Below, in pieces: positions 1 to 7,832 of a stretch of 64,000 bases of DNA. Source of the DNA: Microbacterium sp. Root180 (GTDB lineage Bacteria; Actinomycetota; Actinomycetes; Actinomycetales; Microbacteriaceae); the NCBI RefSeq assembly GCF_001428485.1, contig NZ_LMHS01000003.1:601625-665624 (forward strand), in the 5' to 3' direction. Both the position numbers and the translations under genes were made by a program. Below the pieces are notes generated by a model that did no database searches, was not told where the DNA came from, and was given only the letters and a program-made list of their open reading frames with translations. Positions within the stretch are counted from its first letter, which is position 1. Every line of letters starts with the position of its first letter.

Positions 1-582
1 GGCGATCTCGGTCCACTTTCCGTCCTCGTCCATCTCGAAGCTCGTCACGCTCGACAGCGCGCACCGCCGTTCGCGCGGGTCGTGGCGCGAGGGGAGACCC
101 GTGACGGCGAGGTGGGTGATCCAGATCGGCAGCTGGTGCGACACGATCACGACGTCGCCGCCGTCCGCGGCCGTCCACGCCTCGGTCATCGCCTCGTTCA
201 TGCGCGCGATCACCTCGGCGTACGGCTCGCCCCAGCTGGGCAGCGCGGGCTTGCGCAGGTGACGCCAGTTCCACGGGTTCACCAGGGCGCGCAGCATCCG
301 ACGGCCCTCGAACACGTTCGTGGGTTCGATCACGCGCTCGTCGATGCGGGGTTCGAGGCCGAAGAGCTCGGTGAACGGCTCGGACGACTCCTGGGTGCGC
401 TGCAGCGGCGAGCACACGAGGGCCGTCACCGGGCGGTCGAGCGCCTGGACGTACTCGGCGGCCTGACGGGCCATGCGGCGTCCGTCGGCGCTGAGCCCGT
501 ATCCGGGGAGTCGCCCGTAGAGCACGCGCTGGGGGTTGTGGACCTCCCCGTGGCGCACGAGATGGAGGCGATCGGCGGGCAC
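1..582 (-). CDS. Histidine phosphatase family protein (phosphoglycerate-mutase-like), 3' end cut by window
   Basis: Reads leftward from a GTG at 582 and runs open to base 1, so the C-terminus is missing (194 codons visible). The N-terminus has the family signature LVRHGE, with the phospho-accepting His. A second conserved stretch, CSPLQRTQES, and a later SHQLPIW His follow in the expected order. Members remove phosphate from sugar phosphates, nucleotides or phosphoproteins; the substrate cannot be read from the sequence. The GTG start is favoured because a TAGACT hexamer ends 6 nt before it, which implies a leaderless message. Confidence 0.88.
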   Translation of the reverse strand, partial: MPADRLHLVRHGEVHNPQRVLYGRLPGYGLSADGRRMARQAAEYVQALDRPVTALVCSPLQRTQESSEPFTELFGLEPRIDERVIEPTNVFEGRRMLRALVNPWNWRHLRKPALPSWGEPYAEVIARMNEAMTEAWTAADGGDVVIVSHQLPIWITHLAVTGLPSRHDPRERRCALSSVTSFEMDEDGKWTEIA

Positions 583-588
583 GGGTCC

Positions 589-594
589 AGTCTA
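589..594 (-). promoter_or_regulatory. -10 element (TAGACT) of a leaderless promoter for the histidine phosphatase
   Basis: On the minus strand TAGACT is followed by exactly 6 nt and then the GTG start at 582, putting transcription start at or next to the start codon. Confidence 0.6.
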
Positions 595-624
595 CGGTGG
601 CCGGATCTATGAGACGCCTGAGCG

Positions 625-1320
625 TCAGCCCGCCGAGACGCTCTCGCGTTCGCGCTCGGGCGCCTCGGCGGAGCGCGAGCGGGATGCCGCGATCAGTGCG
701 CGCGTCCGCACGAAGAGGAACCACGCCACGGCGAGCGCGACGACCGCGATCACGACGTACTGCACGATGTCGACGTACTGCTCGACCACATGCCACGACT
801 CCCCCAGCAGGAAGCCCGACAGCACGAAGATCGTGTTCCAGATGAGGCTCCCGGCGGCCGTCAGCAGACCGAATCGCCACAGCGGCATGCGCGTCACGCC
901 TGCGGGGATCGAGATGAGGCTGCGGAAGATCGGGATCATCCGGCCGAAGAACACCGCGACCGAGCCGTGACGGTGGAACCACCCGACGGTGCGGTCGATG
1001 TCCTCCGGGTGCAGCAGCGGCACGGTCGCCGCGACGCGCCGCAGGCGGTCGACGCCCAGCCACGCCCCGAGGCCGTAAAGAAGGAACGCGCCCACGATCG
1101 AGCCCGCCGTGGTCCACGCGAGCGCCTCGAACAGCGTGAAGGAGCCCCTGCTCGCCGCGAGGCCGGCCATGGGGAGCACCACTTCGCTCGGCAGCGGCGG
1201 GAAGAGGTTCTCGAGGGCGATCGCGACGCCGGCGCCGGCCGGACCGATGACGTCCATGAGCGAGACGGACCACTCCAGCAGAGCGGAGAGCCAGGAGGTG
1301 TCGGGGGAGGTTTCGGTCAT
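625..1320 (-). CDS. DedA family membrane protein
   Basis: A 231-residue integral membrane protein of the DedA/VTT (SNARE-associated) family, whose members act in envelope lipid homeostasis, possibly as lipid scramblases or transporters. Seen in the sequence: an N-terminal hydrophobic stretch with the family motif E-N-L-F-P-P-L-P-S-E near residue 38, the loop FFGRMIPIFRSLISIPAG around 125-142, the GSLIWN motif near 156, and a final membrane helix before a charged tail. Length is normal for the family. ATG start; no clear leaderless hexamer here. It lies between the histidine phosphatase and a small membrane protein on the same strand. Confidence 0.92.
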   Translation of the reverse strand: MTETSPDTSWLSALLEWSVSLMDVIGPAGAGVAIALENLFPPLPSEVVLPMAGLAASRGSFTLFEALAWTTAGSIVGAFLLYGLGAWLGVDRLRRVAATVPLLHPEDIDRTVGWFHRHGSVAVFFGRMIPIFRSLISIPAGVTRMPLWRFGLLTAAGSLIWNTIFVLSGFLLGESWHVVEQYVDIVQYVVIAVVALAVAWFLFVRTRALIAASRSRSAEAPERERESVSAG

Positions 1321-1436
1321 CGGGGGCTTCGCCTTCGGTGATCGGATGCCGCGGCCACGGCCGCGCGGTCACTTCGACGTTAGGCGGCGCAGGTGAACGG
1401 CGCCTGGGTGCAGACCCCCCGATATCCGGTGCGTCC

Positions 1437-1808
1437 TCAGGCGGACGGGACGCCCAGTCCGGCGATGAACGCGCCGAGGAACCACGACCCGATGATGAAG
1501 GGCGCCGCGGCGATCGGGACCCAGAACGCGATCTTGCGGAAGGCCAGCATCAGGATCGTGACGACGGATGCTGCCAGCAGCAGCACCCACGGGAGCGCGA
1601 CGGCGGTGACCAGGCCGGTCCCGATGAGTTCCGAACTGCACTCCCGCGCCCCGCACGGGTCCGACGCCATGGCGAGGAAGAAGCCGAAGAACGACATCAG
1701 CGCCGCGAGCGCGGCCAGCCCGACGAGCAGGATCGATGAGACCACGATGTCCCAGACGCGCACCGGCTGCCGTCCGGCGGCGCTGCGGAGGGCGGGAGAC
1801 GTGGTCAC
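1437..1808 (-). CDS. Small multi-pass membrane protein, function unknown
   Basis: 123 residues with three or four hydrophobic segments (about 19-47, 60-87, 92-118) and two Cys in the loop SDPCGARECSSE, which could form a disulfide outside the membrane. I do not recognise the family. The GTG start at 1808 is supported by a TATGAT hexamer ending 6 nt upstream. It is divergent from aspS, and the two promoters lie within 30 bp of each other. Confidence 0.7.
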   Translation of the reverse strand: MTTSPALRSAAGRQPVRVWDIVVSSILLVGLAALAALMSFFGFFLAMASDPCGARECSSELIGTGLVTAVALPWVLLLAASVVTILMLAFRKIAFWVPIAAAPFIIGSWFLGAFIAGLGVPSA

Positions 1809-1814
1809 GGCGCC

Positions 1815-1820
1815 ATCATA
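1815..1820 (-). promoter_or_regulatory. -10 element (TATGAT), leaderless promoter of the small membrane protein
   Basis: Minus-strand TATGAT, 6 nt, then GTG at 1808. Confidence 0.55.
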
Positions 1821-1829
1821 GAGCCCACG

Positions 1830-1835
1830 TAGACT
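1830..1835 (+). promoter_or_regulatory. -10 element (TAGACT) for aspS
   Basis: TAGACT followed by 8 nt and the GTG at 1844. No ribosome-binding site fits between them, so the aspS message is probably leaderless or nearly so. Confidence 0.5.
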
Positions 1836-1843
1836 GATCCCTC

Positions 1844-3184
1844 GTGAGTGAACGCGTCCTGGTGAAGCAGCTGCAGGGTCTCCCCGACGGTCCGGTCTCC
1901 GTCTCCGGCTGGGTCGAGACCGTCCGTGATCAGAAGAAGGTGCAGTTCGTCATCCTTCGTGACGAGACCGGCGCCGTCCAGCTGGTCAACCCGGCCACCC
2001 GCCCGGCGGAGGACGGCACGGAGCAGGATGCCGCGGCCCTGGCCCTCACCGACCTCATCTCGAACCTCTCCGGCGGCACCTTCCTGACCGTGACCGGCGA
2101 GCTCAAGCACGACGAGCGCGTCAAGCTCGGCGGAGTCGAGATCAAGATCGGCGCGCTCGACGTTGCCGCCGCGGCTCTCCCCGAGACCCCGATCGCCGCC
2201 GACAGCGGGCTCGACAAGCGCATGGACTGGCGCTTCCTCGACCTGCGCCAGCGTCGCAACAACCTCATCTTCCGGGTGCAGACCACGCTCGAGCACGCGT
2301 TCCGCTCTTACTGGATCGAGCGCGACTACATCGAGGTGCACTCGCCGAAGCTCATGGCGTCGGCCTCCGAGTCGAACGCGGAGCTGTTCGAGGTGCCCTA
2401 CTTCGAGGAGAAGACGGCCTACCTCGCCCAGTCGCCGCAGTTCTTCAAGCAGATGGCCCAGGTCGCCGGCTTCGGCAAGATCTTCGAGATCGCCCCCGCG
2501 TTCCGCGCCGACCCCTCGTTCACGTCGCGCCACGCGACGGAGTTCACGTCCATCGACGCCGAGATCAGCTGGATCGACTCGCACGAGGATGTCGCCGCCA
2601 TGCAAGAGGAGCTCCTGCAGACGGGCATCCAGGCGGTCAAGGACAAGCACGGCGCCGAGATCGAAGAGCTCTTCGGTCTCGAGGTGCAGGTGCCCAGCAT
2701 CCCCTTCCCCCGCATCCCGCTGGCCGAGGCGCGCGAGATCGTCAAGGCGCGCGGCTACGACATCCCGCGCACCGACGGCGACCTCGACCCCGAAGGCGAG
2801 CGCCAGATCTCGGCGCACGTCGAGGAGACCTACGGGCACCAGTTCGTGTTCATCACGGACTACCACCCCGAGATCCGCGCGTTCTACCACATGCGCAACG
2901 AGGAGACCGGGCTCACCAAGAGCTACGACCTGCTCTTCAAGGGCGTCGAGATCACGACGGGCGCGCAGCGCGAGCACCGCGTCGACGTGCTCATCGAGCA
3001 GGCGGCCGAGAAGGGCCTGGAGCCCGAGCACCTCGACTTCTACTTCGACTTCTTCCGGTACGGCGCCCCGCCGCACGGCGGGTTCGGCATGGGCCTGGCC
3101 CGCGTGATGATGCTGCTGCTCGGACAGGATTCGATCCGCGAGGTCACGTATCTGTTCCGCGGCCCGACGCGCCTTGCTCCCTAG
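1844..3184 (+). CDS. aspS: Aspartyl-tRNA synthetase, archaeal/eukaryotic-size class II enzyme
   Basis: 446 residues, far shorter than the roughly 590-residue bacterial AspRS because the bacterial GAD insertion is absent; this is the archaeal-type form. Seen: an N-terminal OB-fold anticodon-binding domain (about 1-105, beginning SVSGWVETVRD), class II motif 2 (FRADPSFTSRH, near 225) and motif 3 (GGFGMGLARVMMLLLGQ, near 415). It charges tRNA with aspartate. Many archaeal-type enzymes are non-discriminating and also make Asp-tRNA(Asn) for GatCAB. The two OB-fold specificity positions known from Thermococcus (Trp26, Lys85) read here as Glu and probably Lys, so specificity cannot be assigned from sequence. 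GTG start. The phosphatase gene follows after 4 nt. Confidence 0.95.
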   Translation: MSERVLVKQLQGLPDGPVSVSGWVETVRDQKKVQFVILRDETGAVQLVNPATRPAEDGTEQDAAALALTDLISNLSGGTFLTVTGELKHDERVKLGGVEIKIGALDVAAAALPETPIAADSGLDKRMDWRFLDLRQRRNNLIFRVQTTLEHAFRSYWIERDYIEVHSPKLMASASESNAELFEVPYFEEKTAYLAQSPQFFKQMAQVAGFGKIFEIAPAFRADPSFTSRHATEFTSIDAEISWIDSHEDVAAMQEELLQTGIQAVKDKHGAEIEELFGLEVQVPSIPFPRIPLAEAREIVKARGYDIPRTDGDLDPEGERQISAHVEETYGHQFVFITDYHPEIRAFYHMRNEETGLTKSYDLLFKGVEITTGAQREHRVDVLIEQAAEKGLEPEHLDFYFDFFRYGAPPHGGFGMGLARVMMLLLGQDSIREVTYLFRGPTRLAP

Positions 3185-3188
3185 TCCC

Positions 3189-3971
3189 GTGATCCCCGGG
3201 CTGCAGAACTTCCGAGACACGGGAGGCACTCCGCTGCGCGCGGGCGGCTCGACGCGGTCGGGTGTGCTCTACCGCTCCGAGGCGCTGAGCGGTCTGTCGG
3301 CGGAGGGCCTCGACGCCCTCGCATCGTCGGGCATCGGGGTCATCGCTGACTTCCGCACCGAGATGGAGCGGGGCCTGGCTCCCGACGTGCTGCCGTCCAC
3401 GCGCGCGTTCGACGTCGTCGAGCTCCCCCTGCTCGAGGGCGCTATGACGGGCCTCGCCCAGAGCGCCCTGACGGCATCGGATCCCTCGAAGGCGGAGGCC
3501 GCGATCGCGGCGGCGCTTGCCCAGCTGCCGTCGCTCGGCGATCTCTACGTCTCGATGCTCGGCGGGGGCGCGGCATCCTTCGCCCACCTCGCCCGGCTCG
3601 TCGCAGCCTCCCGCGACGATGCCCCGACCGCGGTGCTCGTGCACTGCACGGCGGGCAAGGACCGCACCGGCGTCGCCGTGGCACTGCTGCTCGACGCCGT
3701 CGGAGCAGACCGCGACGCCGTGGTGGCCGACTACAGCGCGTCCGCCGCCAACCTGGCCGGCCCGTGGGCGGACCGGATGCGGGCGATGATCACGGGCATG
3801 GGCGTTCCCCTCACCCCCGCGATCGACGCGCTCGTGACCGGCACTCCGCCCGAGGCGATCGAGCGGGCACTCGCCTGGATCGACGACCAGGGCGGATCGG
3901 CCGACTACCTGCGCTCGGGCGGCCTGACCGAGCCCGAGCTCGCCGCGCTGCGCACCCGCCTCACGGCCTGA
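3189..3971 (+). CDS. Tyrosine/dual-specificity protein phosphatase (Y_phosphatase3 type)
   Basis: About 260 residues with the P-loop HCTAGKDRTG, giving the CX5R catalytic Cys and Arg near residue 154, and the N-terminal NFRDTGG motif typical of actinobacterial tyrosine phosphatases of the PtpB/Siw14-like family. It should hydrolyse phosphotyrosine or phosphoinositide esters. I chose the GTG at 3189, 4 nt after the aspS stop; a TTG at 3174 overlapping the aspS end is an alternative. The spacing suggests cotranscription with aspS. Confidence 0.88.
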   Translation: MIPGLQNFRDTGGTPLRAGGSTRSGVLYRSEALSGLSAEGLDALASSGIGVIADFRTEMERGLAPDVLPSTRAFDVVELPLLEGAMTGLAQSALTASDPSKAEAAIAAALAQLPSLGDLYVSMLGGGAASFAHLARLVAASRDDAPTAVLVHCTAGKDRTGVAVALLLDAVGADRDAVVADYSASAANLAGPWADRMRAMITGMGVPLTPAIDALVTGTPPEAIERALAWIDDQGGSADYLRSGGLTEPELAALRTRLTA

Positions 3972-3986
3972 ACGGGCGGCCCTTCA

Positions 3987-4241
3987 TCATGCGCCCGCGG
4001 CCTCGAGTGCGGCGCGCAGCCGGTCGGGCGACACGCGCCAGTGGCCGTGGAGGGTTCCGTCGATGAGCACGACCGGGATCTTCTCCCACCACTGCGCGTA
4101 GAGCGCGGGATCGTCGGCGATCGAGAGCTCCTCGACTTCGACCGCGTCCTCGGGCAGCTCGGAGACGACGGTCTCGACGATCTCGCGGGCGACGTCGCAG
4201 AGGTGGCAGTCGGGCTTGCCGATGAGGGTGAGGGTCGTCAC
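3987..4241 (-). CDS. Glutaredoxin-like thiol oxidoreductase
   Basis: 84 residues with a thioredoxin-fold start (TLTLIGKPDCHLCDVA), a CxxC redox pair (CHLC) near residue 12, and the cis-Pro strand KIPVVLIDG near 54. It fits the glutaredoxin family (DUF836-like) that reduces disulfides or mixed thiols. The GTG start at 4241 lies 7 nt after the rhodanese stop, so the two are probably cotranscribed as a sulfur/redox pair. A longer in-frame start inside the rhodanese gene is possible but would add unrelated sequence. Confidence 0.85.
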   Translation of the reverse strand: MTTLTLIGKPDCHLCDVAREIVETVVSELPEDAVEVEELSIADDPALYAQWWEKIPVVLIDGTLHGHWRVSPDRLRAALEAAGA

Positions 4242-4248
4242 GCCCGGC

Positions 4249-4542
4249 TCACTGCTCGAGGGGATAGCCGGCCGAGATCCATTCGTCTGTGCCGCCGTCG
4301 ACGTTCGTGGCGTCGTAGCCGCGCGCCTGCAGGGCCTCGACGACACGGCCGGACCGGCCGCCGACCTTGCAGATCACGGCGAACGCTCCGTCGGGCAGCG
4401 CGTCGAGGTGCTCGCCGATCGTCGACATCGGCAGGTTGACGGCGCCGGGAACGCGGCCGGACTCGAACTCCCACGTCTCTCGCACGTCGATGACGGGCGT
4501 GTCGGGCTGGTCCCGGAGCTGGTGGACGGTGATCGACGGCAT
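4249..4542 (-). CDS. Rhodanese-like domain protein
   Basis: A single rhodanese domain of 97 residues: VIDVRETWEFESGRVPGAVNLP at 17-38 and the active-site loop CKVGGRS at about 58-64, with Cys as the sulfur-carrying residue, then the terminal WISAGYP. It is of the PspE/GlpE size class and is likely a cytoplasmic thiosulfate sulfurtransferase or persulfide carrier. Good ribosome-binding sequence (AAGGAGA) before the ATG. It precedes the glutaredoxin gene. Confidence 0.92.
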   Translation of the reverse strand: MPSITVHQLRDQPDTPVIDVRETWEFESGRVPGAVNLPMSTIGEHLDALPDGAFAVICKVGGRSGRVVEALQARGYDATNVDGGTDEWISAGYPLEQ

Positions 4543-4578
4543 GCAGGTCTCCTTCGGCGGACGATCGGCGGATACACG

Positions 4579-4604
4579 AAGCGCCCGTCCGAAGACAGGC
4601 GCTT
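4579..4604 (-). terminator. UUCG-tetraloop terminator after the bS22 gene
   Basis: 11-nt arms with one mismatch close a TTCG loop in the minus-strand RNA (GTC-TTCG-GAC at the tip), the extra-stable C(UUCG)G tetraloop. It starts 15 nt after the bS22 stop. Confidence 0.75.
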
Positions 4605-4618
4605 GGTGTCGATGCCGC

Positions 4619-4717
4619 TTACTTCTTGTTGCGGCGCTGGTGGCGCGTCTTGCGAAGCAGCTTGCGGTGCTTCTTCTTCGCCATGCGCTTGCGGCGCTTC
4701 TTGATGACTGAACCCAC
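4619..4717 (-). CDS. Small ribosomal subunit protein bS22 (32 residues)
   Basis: 32 residues, 18 of them Lys or Arg: MGSVIKKRRKRMAKKKHRKL followed by LRKTRHQRRNKK. This is the actinobacterial mini-protein of the AURKAIP1/COX24 family that binds the small subunit near the decoding centre. GTG start; TGAGG lies a proper distance upstream, so unlike many neighbours it has a leader. It has its own terminator. Such genes are often missed because of their length. Confidence 0.92.
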   Translation of the reverse strand: MGSVIKKRRKRMAKKKHRKLLRKTRHQRRNKK

Positions 4718-4798
4718 GGAAAACCTCACAATGTCGGGGTCTGGGCGCGATTGGCTCGCGCCCGGGATCGGGCAGATCGAAAAATGCCTCGGGACAGT

Positions 4799-4990
4799 CT
4801 AGCCGACGTCGGCGATAGGCCGTTGCAAAGCCGCCGTGACGGCCGACTCGGGCACTCGGTAGCTCCGTCCGAAGCGCACCGCGGGGAGCTCGCCCGAGTG
4901 GACGAGCCGGTAGACCGTCATCTTCGAGACGCGCATGAGCTCCGCGACCTCGGCGACGGTGAGGAAGCGCACGTCAGGCAGCTCCGTCAT
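4799..4990 (-). CDS. BldC/excisionase-type helix-turn-helix DNA-binding protein
   Basis: 63 residues carrying one winged HTH of the MerR-like HTH_17 type: FLTVAEVAELMRVSKMTVYRLVHSGELPAVRFGRSYRV. The YRLVHSGELPAVRFGRSYR stretch is the recognition wing. Many actinobacteria have exactly this short regulator, related to BldC. The ATG at 4990 is preferred over a GTG 30 nt upstream because AAAGGGATCAC supplies a ribosome-binding site just before it. Targets are unknown. Confidence 0.88.
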   Translation of the reverse strand: MTELPDVRFLTVAEVAELMRVSKMTVYRLVHSGELPAVRFGRSYRVPESAVTAALQRPIADVG

Positions 4991-5087
4991 GTGATCCCTT
5001 TCCCCAGAAGTGCTTGCCACACTCTAGAGCGTGGAAGGGACGCGTGTAAACCTGTGTGACCAGTGAGATTCCTGGGGCCTGGGGGAC

Positions 5088-6017
5088 TCAGCCGTCCGCC
5101 CGTTGCCGCGATCGGCGGTCGCGCGCCTCGCGAGCTGTCTGGCGCAGCATCCGATGCGCGTCCCGCAAGCCCTTCTCGGCGTCGCGCACGGCCTTCTGCG
5201 CCTCGCGATAGCGCTTGTCGTCGCTGATCTCCGCGTCGTCCAGCCCCTGCCATGGCGCCCGTGCCGGGCGGTCCCCACCGGCCACCGCGTCGATGTACTG
5301 CGCGACGCCGTCGAGGCTGCGCTCGAGGCCGAAGGCGAACGGGTCGGACTCGTCGAGGAACGCGCCGGCGTCGATCGCCTCGCGCAGCGCGGGGTACGCC
5401 TCGGCGCTGATGAGCGAGCGGAACAGAGCGTCCTCGTAGCGAGCGATCTCGTGGTCGCCCATCCCGCGCTCCCGCTCGAGGCGCGCGTAGCTGGCCAGCA
5501 CGATGCCGGTCCAGCGGGCAGCTCCCGTCACGATGAGCAGCACGGCGAGACGCTCGTCGTGCGTGAGCGGCGTCTCGGCGAGAGCCCGGATCCCGGCATC
5601 CATCCACGCAGCGCTGTTGGGTGTCGACGGGATGCCGCGGATCGGCACCTCGAGGACCCAGGGGTGGCGCAGGTAGGCCTGCACCTGCTCGCGGTAGAGC
5701 GCCTCGAGCTGCGCGCGCCAGCCGCCCGCGTTGCGGCTCTCCTCGGTCGGGAGGCCGGTCGCCTCCTCCTGCATCAGCAGCACGAGGTCGTCCTTGGCGC
5801 TCACGTAGCGGTAGAGCGACATCGGCGTGTAGCCCAGGCGCGCCGCGACGGCCGCCATCGAGACGGCGCCGAGGCCCTCGGCATCCGCGATGTCCACCGC
5901 AGCCTCGACGATGCGCTCGACGCTCATCTCGCGCTTGGGCCCGCGCTGCGGGTTCGCCGCGACGCCCCATGCCAGCGCGATGCCGCGCGGGAGCTCGGGT
6001 TCTTCGACGTCCACCAT
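5088..6017 (-). CDS. TetR/AcrR family repressor with tetracycline-repressor-like C-terminal domain
   Basis: 309 residues. HTH at about 30-75 (IVEAAVDIADAEGLGAVSMAAVAARLGYTPMSLYRYV) and a long helical ligand-binding domain, ending in a highly charged coiled-coil-like tail of about 45 residues that typical TetR proteins lack. It is divergent from a DrrAB-type ABC exporter, so it probably represses that exporter until a substrate binds. The ATG is preceded by a TAGACT hexamer with 7 nt spacing, so the message is likely leaderless. Confidence 0.92.
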   Translation of the reverse strand: MVDVEEPELPRGIALAWGVAANPQRGPKREMSVERIVEAAVDIADAEGLGAVSMAAVAARLGYTPMSLYRYVSAKDDLVLLMQEEATGLPTEESRNAGGWRAQLEALYREQVQAYLRHPWVLEVPIRGIPSTPNSAAWMDAGIRALAETPLTHDERLAVLLIVTGAARWTGIVLASYARLERERGMGDHEIARYEDALFRSLISAEAYPALREAIDAGAFLDESDPFAFGLERSLDGVAQYIDAVAGGDRPARAPWQGLDDAEISDDKRYREAQKAVRDAEKGLRDAHRMLRQTAREARDRRSRQRADG

Positions 6018-6024
6018 GCCCGCC

Positions 6025-6030
6025 AGTCTA
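6025..6030 (-). promoter_or_regulatory. -10 element (TAGACT) for the tetR gene
   Basis: Minus-strand TAGACT, 7 nt, then ATG at 6017. The proposed operator lies immediately upstream, so the repressor could also control itself. Confidence 0.55.
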
Positions 6031-6043
6031 GGACTGTATATGT

Positions 6044-6061
6044 GGTAAACAGTGTGTTACC
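6044..6061. promoter_or_regulatory. Candidate TetR operator between tetR and the ABC exporter
   Basis: GGTAA-N8-TTACC inverted repeat inside an AT-rich patch. The half-site TAAACAGT recurs about 20 bp further right, and imperfect ACTGTATATG/CATACACAGTAT arms bracket the whole region (about 6033-6091). The site lies between both start codons, as expected for a repressor of both genes. Confidence 0.5.
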
Positions 6062-6114
6062 TTCATAAACAGTTTGCGGCATACACAGTATCGCCGCGAG
6101 AACGAGGAGATGCC

Positions 6115-7029
6115 ATGGCGACCGACCGGAGCCCGCTCGCGATCGAGGTGAGCGCGCTGCGCAAGGCGTTCGGCGCGCAGACCGTGCTCGACGACCTCGA
6201 CCTGACCGTCCGGCGCGGAGAGGTCTTCGCCCTCCTCGGCCCCAACGGCGCCGGGAAGACGACCACCATCAACGTGCTGACCACCCTCGTGCGTCCTGAC
6301 ACCGGCACCGCCCGGGTCGCCGGCGTCGACGTCGCGAGCGATCCCGAGGGCGTGAAGCGCCGCATCAGTCTCACGGGACAGTCCGCGGCCGTGGACGACG
6401 TGCTCACCGGAGGGGAGAACGTCGAGATGCTCGGCCGGTTGTCGGGGCTCTCCCGACGTGCCGCCCGGCGCCGCGCGGTCGACCTCCTCGAGCGATTCGA
6501 CCTGGCGGATGCCGCGACCAAGCGCGTCCGGGCATACTCCGGCGGGATGCGCCGACGACTCGACCTCGCGCTGAGCTTCGTGGTCACTCCCGAGGTCCTG
6601 TTCCTCGACGAGCCCACCACAGGCCTCGACACCCGCAGTCGCCGCGAGCTGTGGGACGTCATCCGCTCCCTCGCGGACGCCGGCACCACGGTCTTCCTCA
6701 CGACGCAGTACCTCGACGAGGCCGATCAGCTCGCCGACCGCATCGCGGTGCTCGACGGTGGCCGGATCGTCGCGACCGGCACGTCCGCGCAGCTCAAGTC
6801 GCGTGTGGGCGGCGACACCGTGGAGATCCGCGACGACCACGGCGACCTCCTGCGCGAGGTGCCCACCGACGGCACGGTGACCGGCCTGCGTGCCGCCCTC
6901 GACGTGCTCGACGAATCCGGCGCCGAAGGAGTCGTCTCCCTGCGACGACCGAGTCTCGACGACGTGTTCCTGGCACTCACCACGTCCGATTCCCGCCGCA
7001 CCGCGGCCGTCCTCGAGGAGATCGCATGA
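6115..7029 (+). CDS. DrrA-type ABC exporter ATPase
   Basis: 304 residues. Walker A GPNGAGKTT near 44, ABC signature YSGGMRRRLDLA near 143, Walker B VLFLDEPTTGLD near 165 and the H-loop replaced by Gln (FLTTQYLDEADQLADR), as is normal in the daunorubicin-resistance (DrrA) subfamily. It has the extra C-terminal domain of that family, ending RRPSLDDVFLALT. It powers export of a hydrophobic drug or antibiotic with the next gene's permease. ATG at 6115 has GAGGAG upstream. Its stop overlaps the permease start (ATGA). Confidence 0.93.
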   Translation: MATDRSPLAIEVSALRKAFGAQTVLDDLDLTVRRGEVFALLGPNGAGKTTTINVLTTLVRPDTGTARVAGVDVASDPEGVKRRISLTGQSAAVDDVLTGGENVEMLGRLSGLSRRAARRRAVDLLERFDLADAATKRVRAYSGGMRRRLDLALSFVVTPEVLFLDEPTTGLDTRSRRELWDVIRSLADAGTTVFLTTQYLDEADQLADRIAVLDGGRIVATGTSAQLKSRVGGDTVEIRDDHGDLLREVPTDGTVTGLRAALDVLDESGAEGVVSLRRPSLDDVFLALTTSDSRRTAAVLEEIA

Positions 7030-7829
7030 CCGTCCTGACCCCCGACGGGCCCGCCCTCAAGCCCCGCATCGGCGGACTCACCGCCGAATCCGTGTTCCTC
7101 GGGCGGAGCCTGCGGCACTCCCTCCGCGACGGCGAGTCCGCGCTGATGGCGGTGATGCTCCCCGTCATCCTCATGCTGCTGTTCACCTACGTGTTCGGCG
7201 GCGCGATCGATCCCTCCGGCGGCTACGTGGACTACGTCGTTCCGGGCATCATCCTGCTGTGCGCGGGCTTCGGCTCCTCGAGCACCGCCGTCTACGTCGC
7301 CAGCGACATGCAGGCGGGCATCATCGATCGCTTCCGCACGATGCCCGTTCGCGCGAGCGCCGTTCTCACTGGACACGTCATCGCGAGCGTGCTGCGCAAC
7401 CTCGTCGCGACCGGGCTCGTCGTGGGTGTCGCGCTCCTCGTCGGCTTCCGCCCGACCGCCGACGTGTGGGGGTGGCTCGGAGCCATCGGCATGATCGCCC
7501 TGTGGATCGTGGCCATCACCTACCTCTTCGCCGCTCTCGGGCTCGCGACCGGCAGCCCGGAAGGCGCGAACGCCTACGGCTTCATCATCCTGTTCCTGCC
7601 GTACCTGTCCAGTGCGTTCGTCCCCGTCGAAACCATGCCGGGCTGGCTGCAGTGGGTGGCCGAGAACCAGCCCGTGACCCCGATCATCGAGACGATCCGG
7701 GGCACCCTCATGGGCACGCCGATGGACGGCGGGGAAGCCTGGTGGGGCGTGGGCTGGTGCCTCGGGATCCTGGCCTTCGCGTTCGTCTGGGGCGCGTGGC
7801 TGTTCCGGCGCAAGTCCGGTCGCCGCTGA
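7026..7829 (+). CDS. DrrB-type ABC exporter permease
   Basis: 267 residues of the ABC-2 type with six hydrophobic segments: the first at 43-62 (MAVMLPVILMLLFTYVFGGAI), then VDYVVPGIILLCAGFGS, a cytoplasmic loop IIDRFRTMPVRASAVLTG, and three or four further helices. The start ATG overlaps the ATPase stop, so translation is coupled. With the ATPase it forms a drug exporter, probably under the divergent TetR repressor. Confidence 0.92.
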   Translation: MTVLTPDGPALKPRIGGLTAESVFLGRSLRHSLRDGESALMAVMLPVILMLLFTYVFGGAIDPSGGYVDYVVPGIILLCAGFGSSSTAVYVASDMQAGIIDRFRTMPVRASAVLTGHVIASVLRNLVATGLVVGVALLVGFRPTADVWGWLGAIGMIALWIVAITYLFAALGLATGSPEGANAYGFIILFLPYLSSAFVPVETMPGWLQWVAENQPVTPIIETIRGTLMGTPMDGGEAWWGVGWCLGILAFAFVWGAWLFRRKSGRR

Positions 7830-7832
7830 CCC

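Noticed and set aside
1805..3229. Long minus-strand frame opposite aspS
   Set aside because: Leu/Val/Arg/Asp-rich with no domain; aspS itself has full class II motifs.
7830..7832. Missing terminator between the exporter permease and the ArsR gene
   Set aside because: Only 3 nt separate the stops, so no terminator can lie between; transcripts probably run into each other. Not a distinct feature.
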